Shown here: positions 1 to 3,400 of the stretch, one piece after another | Numbering within the stretch: the stretch's first letter is position 1 | Layout of the letters: each line of letters begins with the position of its first letter | Program-made: the position numbers and the translations under genes | NCBI GenBank assembly: GCA_002343455.1 | Contig: DDSR01000319.1 | Span: forward strand, 1 to 6,140 | Direction of reading: 5' to 3' | DNA length: 6,140 nt | Source of the DNA: Deltaproteobacteria bacterium UBA2385 | Lineage (GTDB): Bacteria > Myxococcota_A > UBA796 > UBA2385 | Notes under the pieces: model-generated | What the model was told of the DNA's origin: nothing | Database searches by the model: none | The model's input: the letters and a program-made list of their open reading frames with translations, nothing else

Positions 1-27
1 CCGCAGCTGAACGCCATGGCGTTATCC
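1..27 (+). repeat. attC site, 3' end only (left edge of window)
   Basis: The first 27 bases match the 3' arm of the complete attC sites further right: CCGCAGCT, then a GCC/GGC spacer, then core box GTTATCC (R') at 21-27. Integron integrase cuts between G21 and T22, so the following cassette begins at 22. The R'' box of the next attC (GGATAAC, 1272-1278) is the exact complement of this R' box. This is expected because both ends belong to the same excisable circle. Bases 10-23 also form a perfect 14-bp palindrome. The 5' part of the site is outside the window. Confidence 0.85.
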
Positions 28-1362
28 CCACAAACATGGCTCAGCCCTCGGCCTCCGCGGCAATGCAAGCCCAAGACCCACTTGACGCACTCTATCGCTC
101 ACGATTACTTCAGTGCCATGCGCGCCACTGATCTCCCAACACTCTACATTGATGAGTCTGGCAATACAGGCCCGGACCTTCTTCAATCCTCCCAGCCGGT
201 GTTTACGCTTGGCTCCATACTCGTCTCCCCAAGCCACGCCGCTGACATTCTTGACCGGGTATCCAGAAATAGTGCCGCCAGGGAGATGCGGTTCCAGCAA
301 CTTAAGCGCCGCCCGTCCGGTCAAGCTAAGATCCTCACTCTTCTTGACACCCTCGGTACTGAGGGTCTGACGCCCTATGGGTACATCTCGCACAAACCAT
401 TCGCATTTTGGTCAAGGCTAGTCCATTTCCTGGTTTTCGAGTCGTCGACCGAAGTTCAGCGCCTCACGACGGACCGTGCGGTAGGGCTCATCATTACACA
501 CGCCGGGTGGTATCTCCTTCAGGGCTGCTATGGACCCGTGAAGCTTCGTCCCCTCCTATCCATGGGGCAACTGGCCATCCGGACTGGTGGTCGACGCGCC
601 TATCGTCGTTTGCACCGAGAAATAGCTATGCTCCTACAGTGGGACCCTGGCCCCGAGAACGCTTTTGCTCGTGAACACATTCAAAACGCCCGCACGGTTC
701 TTCGCCTTCTTCATATGCATCGCGCACTGCAAGGCTCGATGCCACCATCTCTTGATGCCTCGGTCCTCGACCTTTCGGTCGAAGCCGCCTTTAGAGTCTG
801 CGTGCATTGGAGCAAGCATGCGGCTCGGCCCTTTCCTGTCGTCCACGATGAGTCTTCCCGGATGTGGAAGAAGGCGTCGCTTTGGCGCATGCTGACTTCT
901 CCAGCGGCACCGGCGGCGGAGTTTGGCTGTGCAGGACGAGAAGTCAACTTCCCTCTGTCCGTAGCAAGCACTGAGCTCGGGCGGTCCCAAGAGCACCCTG
1001 GGCTTCAACTCGCCGACGTGTTGGCGGGTGTCTACGCCATCGCTGGAGTGCGCTACTTGGGCTTTGAAGACTCCGACCCTCACTTCACAGACGCTGTGAT
1101 TGATCGTCTCGGACCTTCGGTAGGGTTCCTTGGCCTTGTCCCGGACCCGGAGATTGCGACATCTAAAGAGCTCTCCCCGCCCCATGTGCGAGAGGACTTG
1201 CAGGCTTACGTTGACGCGCTTCCCACTACGCTGGGATTCCTACGTTCAGACCGAAGCTCACCCTGAATGGGGGATAACGACGCGCTGAAGCTGACGGGGC
1301 CGGCCTGACGTTCACCGCATGTCAACTTTCGCTGCGGCCGGCCCCGCAGCTTAGCGCCGGCG
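22..1362 (+). mobile_element. Integron gene cassette 1 (DUF3800 gene)
   Basis: This is a 1341-bp unit bounded by two attC cut points, G21/T22 and G1362/T1363. It carries one plus-strand gene whose stop codon lies 5 bp before the attC R'' box, the compact layout typical of cassettes. The terminal core sequences are perfectly complementary (GTTATCC at the left, GGATAAC at the right), so the excised circle would have a perfectly paired R box. The leader between the cut site and the preferred gene start is about 95 bp and shows no convincing promoter. Confidence 0.85.
118..1266 (+). CDS. DUF3800 domain-containing protein
   Basis: This encodes a 382-residue protein of the DUF3800 family. The family hallmark lies at the N-terminus: LYIDESGNTG, with D12, E13, S14 and G15, followed by a hydrophobic strand (VFTLGSILV). 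The matching C-terminal motif is LQLADVLAGVYA, with Q297 and D300. Conserved acidic residues at both ends suggest a metal-dependent, nuclease-like fold, but I know of no established reaction for the family. Members are common on phages, mobile elements and in defence neighbourhoods. I chose the ATG at 118 because the DESG strand normally begins within about ten residues of the start. An ATG at 16 would add 34 low-complexity residues and would lie inside the attC site. No clear Shine-Dalgarno sequence precedes either start. No signal peptide or membrane segment is visible. It is the only gene of its cassette, and its codon use is less GC-biased than that of the helicase gene downstream. Confidence 0.82.
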   Translation: MRATDLPTLYIDESGNTGPDLLQSSQPVFTLGSILVSPSHAADILDRVSRNSAAREMRFQQLKRRPSGQAKILTLLDTLGTEGLTPYGYISHKPFAFWSRLVHFLVFESSTEVQRLTTDRAVGLIITHAGWYLLQGCYGPVKLRPLLSMGQLAIRTGGRRAYRRLHREIAMLLQWDPGPENAFAREHIQNARTVLRLLHMHRALQGSMPPSLDASVLDLSVEAAFRVCVHWSKHAARPFPVVHDESSRMWKKASLWRMLTSPAAPAAEFGCAGREVNFPLSVASTELGRSQEHPGLQLADVLAGVYAIAGVRYLGFEDSDPHFTDAVIDRLGPSVGFLGLVPDPEIATSKELSPPHVREDLQAYVDALPTTLGFLRSDRSSP

Positions 1363-1368
1363 TTATGC
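1272..1368 (+). repeat. attC recombination site 1 (complete, best-paired)
   Basis: This 97-bp integron attC has core boxes GGATAAC (R'', 1272-1278) and GTTATGC (R', 1362-1368). The arms pair as AAC/GTT, an unpaired spacer, GCGCT (1282-1286) with AGCGC (1353-1357), AAGCTG (1288-1293) with CAGCTT (1347-1352), and an 11-bp CGGGGCCGGCC (1295-1305) with its perfect complement at 1336-1346. The 5' arm has two extra bases, G1287 and A1294, which would be extrahelical in the folded strand. Such bases are what integrase uses to choose the bottom strand. The cut point is after G1362. The 3' half can alternatively form its own hairpin (1331-1350). Confidence 0.93.
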
Positions 1369-1451
1369 AGGCGCCAGCAGGGGCGCTCGATCCACGGGCC
1401 AAGCTTCCCCTGGAGCGTGGCGAAATCTGCCCATCCGATAGAACGACGCGG

Positions 1452-1468
1452 CCCCCTGCCACTGGGGG
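1452..1468 (+). promoter_or_regulatory. Small GC hairpin in the cassette 2 leader
   Basis: CCCCC at 1452-1456 faces GGGGG at 1464-1468 across a seven-base loop (TGCCACT). The hairpin lies 36 bp before the mntA start and has no T-run after it, so it is not a classical terminator. A role in mRNA stability or translation of mntA is possible but purely inferred. Confidence 0.3.
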
Positions 1469-1504
1469 TAGCCGGGGCTGCCTCCTTGCGGTACGATCAA
1501 ACGC

Positions 1505-1813
1505 ATGAACACCATCCCTCCGACACGCCAAGCCATCCTCCAGGTGCTGCGGGCAGCCCTACCTGCCCTACGCCAGGACTTTGGTGTGCAGTCGCTCGCG
1601 CTGTTCGGGTCGGTAGTGCGCGACGAGGCATCTGCCGACAGCGATATCGACATCTTGGTGGAGTTCGACGCGCCCATAGGGCTCATCCGGTTTGGTCAAC
1701 TCCAGCTCCGCCTTGAAGCCGTGCTGGGTCATCGTGTTGACCTTGTGGAGCCTGCTGCGCTCCATCCTGCCCTCAAGAGTTCCATCTTGGCCGAGGCGCG
1801 AAGTGCCGCCTAG
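1505..1813 (+). CDS. mntA: MntA-type minimal nucleotidyltransferase (antitoxin of HEPN/MNT module)
   Basis: This 102-residue protein has the nucleotidyltransferase signature GSX10DXD intact: G35-S36, then D47 and D49 (LFGSVVRDEASADSDIDI), and the third metal-binding acid D79 in RVDLVEP. Length and motif spacing match MntA-like antitoxins. Studied relatives (Shewanella MntA) transfer AMP from ATP to a tyrosine in the RX4HXY motif of the partner HEPN toxin and so silence it. The downstream hepT overlaps by 11 bp, so the two are almost certainly co-translated. The start ATG at 1505 gives the expected N-terminal helix before the catalytic strand. Upstream sequence has only a weak purine stretch. 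The catalytic residues look functional, which contrasts with the degenerate toxin next to it. A stand-alone nucleotidyltransferase role cannot be excluded. Confidence 0.9.
   Translation: MNTIPPTRQAILQVLRAALPALRQDFGVQSLALFGSVVRDEASADSDIDILVEFDAPIGLIRFGQLQLRLEAVLGHRVDLVEPAALHPALKSSILAEARSAA
1793..1796 (+). promoter_or_regulatory. Ribosome binding site deciding the hepT start
   Basis: GAGG lies within the end of mntA, six bases before the GTG at 1803. It is the best Shine-Dalgarno match near the HEPN gene and supports the GTG as start over an ATG at 1692, which would add 37 residues translated out of frame from mntA. Confidence 0.6.
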
Positions 1814-2150
1814 GTCGTGGCAGTTCCGAGTGGGCGACATTCTGCACGCCATCCAACAGGTTCAGGAATACACGGATGGGATGGACTTCGACGCTTTCGC
1901 GTCCAATGCTCTTGTGATCGATGGCGTGCTGTACCGCATTGCAGTCATTGGCGAAGCCGCCCGCGCGATACCGGACGATGTGAAAGTGCGACACGATCAC
2001 ATTCCCTGGCGTGCAATCCAGACCATGCGCAACCGCCTTGTTCGTGAAAACTTCGGTGTCCGCGTCGATACTGTCTGGCAGACGGTTGTTTCCGACCTTC
2101 CCAGCCTGATCTTGGCGATGGAGGCGTTGAAGCGCGAGAGTGACGCGTAG
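1803..2150 (+). CDS. hepT: HepT-like HEPN (DUF86) protein with degenerate active site
   Basis: This 115-residue all-helical protein reads like a DUF86/HepT toxin along its length: FRVGDILHAIQQVQEYT, VLYRIAVIGEAARAIPDDV, IPWRAIQTMRNRL, FGVRVDTVWQTVVSDLPSL. HepT toxins are HEPN ribonucleases whose active site is RX4HXY; the Tyr is also the residue AMPylated by MntA. Here the motif reads RNRLVREN: R76 is present, but the His position is Arg81 (CGT, 2043-2045) and the Tyr position is Asn83 (AAC, 2049-2051). The frame is intact, so this is not a frameshift. By family logic the protein should lack RNase activity and could not be AMPylated at the usual site. It may be a recently inactivated toxin, a non-toxic partner that still binds MntA, or a variant with another active residue. 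The GTG start at 1803 overlaps mntA by 11 bp and has GAGG upstream. Confidence 0.88.
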   Translation: MPPRSWQFRVGDILHAIQQVQEYTDGMDFDAFASNALVIDGVLYRIAVIGEAARAIPDDVKVRHDHIPWRAIQTMRNRLVRENFGVRVDTVWQTVVSDLPSLILAMEALKRESDA

Positions 2151-2197
2151 AGCTTTCCCAGCCCGGAACAATCCTTATGTCCGCCACTCCCTCCGCT

Positions 2198-2294
2198 GCA
2201 GAACAACACGCTGAAGCTGACGGGTCCAGCCCCACGTTCATCTCGTGCCAACCTTCGCTGCGGCCGGCCCCGCAGCTCTTCGCCAGCGTTAGGT
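2198..2294 (+). repeat. attC recombination site 2
   Basis: This 97-bp attC has R'' GCAGAAC at 2198-2204 and R' GTTAGGT at 2288-2294. It shares CGCTGAAGCTGACGGG in the 5' arm with site 1, and the GCTGCGG...CCGCAGC block (2257-2276) in the 3' arm. The long inner stem has two mismatched positions in the 5' arm relative to site 1, while the 3' arm is unchanged. The cut point is after G2288. The R'' box is degenerate next to its consensus but keeps the terminal AAC. Confidence 0.9.
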
Positions 2295-2336
2295 TCGCCG
2301 GCGCAGCCTCGTGGCTGAGAGGGCCCCAAATCGCTT

Positions 2337-2377
2337 GAACTGGTCTGATCGCACGCCTCCGCGATGACCACCAGTTC
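2337..2377 (+). promoter_or_regulatory. Nested inverted repeat in the cassette 3 leader
   Basis: GAACTGGT (2337-2344) is the exact complement of ACCAGTTC (2370-2377). Inside it, ATCGC (2348-2352) pairs with GCGAT (2361-2365) around an eight-base loop. GGTC (2342-2345) and GACC (2366-2369) offer an alternative inner pairing. No T-run follows, so a terminator is unlikely. It lies about 54 bp before the peptidase start and could be an operator or mRNA structure; this is inference. Confidence 0.45.
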
Positions 2378-2430
2378 GCAAGATTTCCTAGGCGACCACA
2401 CCGACAGGCTGTTGAAGCTCCAACGGATCA

Positions 2431-2961
2431 GTGACCGACATGAGCCCGGATCTCGACCCCAATCGCCCCGCTCTCGGCAGCGGCTCGCCAGAGCACTTCT
2501 GGACCAAGGTGCCCAGGGTTGGGCGAGTCGGCTTGGTAGTTCGGCAGACATCGGTCGATGGCTGCGGGCCCGCGTGCGCTGCGATGCTGCTTGCGGATCG
2601 AGGTATCGAAGTTGATCAGGACGCCAGTGCCGAACCCATGATGCTCCCGTGTGGCGCACCAGACCTGGCCAGACGCCTCAGCGAGCTCTCGTCGACCGCC
2701 TGGACTGGTGGAAGCCTGGCAGAGCTGCCGAAGTCCCCTGGCGCCGTCGTCCGCGAAATCTGCATCCGTCATGGATCCTGGGCGGCGCTGCTCGAGCCCC
2801 ATGGCTTCCGGCGTGTCGGTCACTGGGTAGTCGTCGACCAGGTCAACAACGACGGGGTCATCCTCCTGCGAGACCCAGTGGGCGAGGCCTACGGGATTTC
2901 CGCGGAAGAGTTCGCCTCGCTATGGAGCTATGCTATGCTGGTCATGGAGAGCCGCAGCTGA
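2431..2961 (+). CDS. C39-like papain-fold cysteine peptidase
   Basis: This 176-residue protein has the layout of C39-like/papain-like bacterial cysteine peptidases. An oxyanion Gln (Q39) precedes the nucleophile in DGCGPACAAML, with C45 the likely catalytic Cys and C49 in the usual second-Cys position. The catalytic His is H131 in GHWVVVDQV, and D148 in LLRDP completes the triad. There is no signal peptide and no membrane or ABC-transporter part, so it is not a bacteriocin exporter of the classic C39 type; a cytoplasmic peptidase or toxin is more likely. Family assignment rests on motifs only. The start is GTG at 2431 or ATG at 2440 (residue 4); neither has a strong ribosome site. Its TGA overlaps the ATG of the next gene, which implies coupled translation and a functional link to that small protein. 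Confidence 0.75.
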   Translation: MTDMSPDLDPNRPALGSGSPEHFWTKVPRVGRVGLVVRQTSVDGCGPACAAMLLADRGIEVDQDASAEPMMLPCGAPDLARRLSELSSTAWTGGSLAELPKSPGAVVREICIRHGSWAALLEPHGFRRVGHWVVVDQVNNDGVILLRDPVGEAYGISAEEFASLWSYAMLVMESRS

Positions 2962-3242
2962 TGGACGTCAAGCTCGTCAACATCGAAGCCCACACGGACC
3001 ACGCAGGGCCCAACGGCAACTATCCGGTTTCGGTGGTCCTCGACATCAGTGGACGTCAGGAGCAGTTCGGCATTATCGTTCATGTAAACACGCCCTTCGA
3101 AGGCGCGAGCCTCTTGGAGCCCGACGAACGGCTCTCCGACCGCTTCAGGCTGGAGCAGTTTGCGCTCGGGCGCATCTGTAGGATTGTTGGACGTCAGCTC
3201 GAAGGCCAAGACGTGCAACTGCCACAGCTTGTGGCGGCTTGA
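2961..3242 (+). CDS. Small protein of unknown function, coupled to the peptidase
   Basis: This encodes a 93-residue protein that I do not recognise. The first half alternates hydrophobic and polar residues in a beta-like pattern (YPVSVVLDIS, QFGIIVHVN). The second half looks helical and charged (DERLSDRFRLEQFALGRICRIVG). No signal peptide, membrane segment or catalytic motif is apparent. Its ATG at 2961 overlaps the peptidase TGA (TGATG), so the two are translated together; the longer frame open from 2649 only overlaps the peptidase and is not preferred. It ends 32 bp before the attC. In a two-gene cassette with a peptidase, an inhibitor, immunity protein or substrate role is plausible. That is inference from gene order alone. 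Confidence 0.72.
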   Translation: MDVKLVNIEAHTDHAGPNGNYPVSVVLDISGRQEQFGIIVHVNTPFEGASLLEPDERLSDRFRLEQFALGRICRIVGRQLEGQDVQLPQLVAA

Positions 3243-3274
3243 CCAGATCCGACTCCGCAGCGTCGGTGGCTGGG

Positions 3275-3366
3275 ACATGACGACGCGCTGAAGCTGACGA
3301 GTCCTGTCGTTCCACGCATGTCAACTTTCGCTGCGGCCGGCCCCGCAGCTTGCGCTGGCGTCATCC
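3275..3366 (+). repeat. attC recombination site 3 (variant core boxes)
   Basis: This 92-bp attC has R'' ACATGAC at 3275-3281 and R' GTCATCC at 3360-3366. The normally invariant AAC/GTT pair is GAC/GTC here, and the two changes restore pairing (ATGAC with GTCAT). The CGACGCGCTGAAGCTGACG block of site 1 is retained in the 5' arm, and the GCTGCGG...CCGCAGC block (3330-3349) in the 3' arm. The 5' side of the inner 11-bp stem has four differences from site 1. The predicted cut point is after G3360. Its competence for integrase is doubtful because the GTT triplet is altered. It is the last attC in the window. Confidence 0.85.
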
Positions 3367-3400
3367 CCCATCCCCCCGCCGCCTCCCCTACACTCCCCCC

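Larger units (their letters stand above)
1363..2288 (+). mobile_element. Integron gene cassette 2 (HEPN/MNT toxin-antitoxin pair)
   Basis: This 926-bp unit lies between the cut points at 1362/1363 and 2288/2289. It contains two overlapping genes on the plus strand. Its left core (GTTATGC) and right R'' box (GCAGAAC) are complementary at six of seven bases, consistent with one mobilisable circle. Toxin-antitoxin cassettes usually carry their own promoter because integron promoters reach only the first cassettes. The 136-bp leader (1369-1504) would be the place, but I cannot recognise clear -35/-10 boxes there. Confidence 0.85.
2289..3360 (+). mobile_element. Integron gene cassette 3 (C39-like peptidase and small partner)
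   Basis: This 1072-bp unit lies between cut points 2288/2289 and 3360/3361 and holds two overlapping plus-strand genes. The left core GTTAGGT and the right R'' ACATGAC are complementary at five of seven bases, weaker than in cassettes 1 and 2 and suggesting decay. A 142-bp leader precedes the first gene and contains a strong inverted repeat at 2337-2377. Confidence 0.78.

Noticed and set aside
16..117. Upstream ATG at 16 as start of the DUF3800 gene
   Set aside because: It lies within the attC and adds 34 residues with no family similarity; the DESG motif sits ten residues from the ATG at 118.
634..1185. Minus-strand open frame (183 codons) inside the DUF3800 gene
   Set aside because: It has no motif and lies entirely within a supported gene on the other strand; cassette genes here all run on the plus strand.
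1331..1350. GC-rich hairpins after genes as intrinsic terminators
   Set aside because: No T-run follows any of the three copies, and they are integral parts of attC sites.
1692..1802. ATG at 1692 as start of hepT
   Set aside because: It would place 37 extra residues over mntA in another frame. The GTG at 1803 has GAGG at the right distance and gives the normal HepT length.
1272..3366. CRISPR-like array suggested by the repeated GC-rich blocks
   Set aside because: The repeats are 0.9-1.1 kb apart, about 95 bp long, internally folded, and end in GTTRRRY-type core boxes; they are attC sites.
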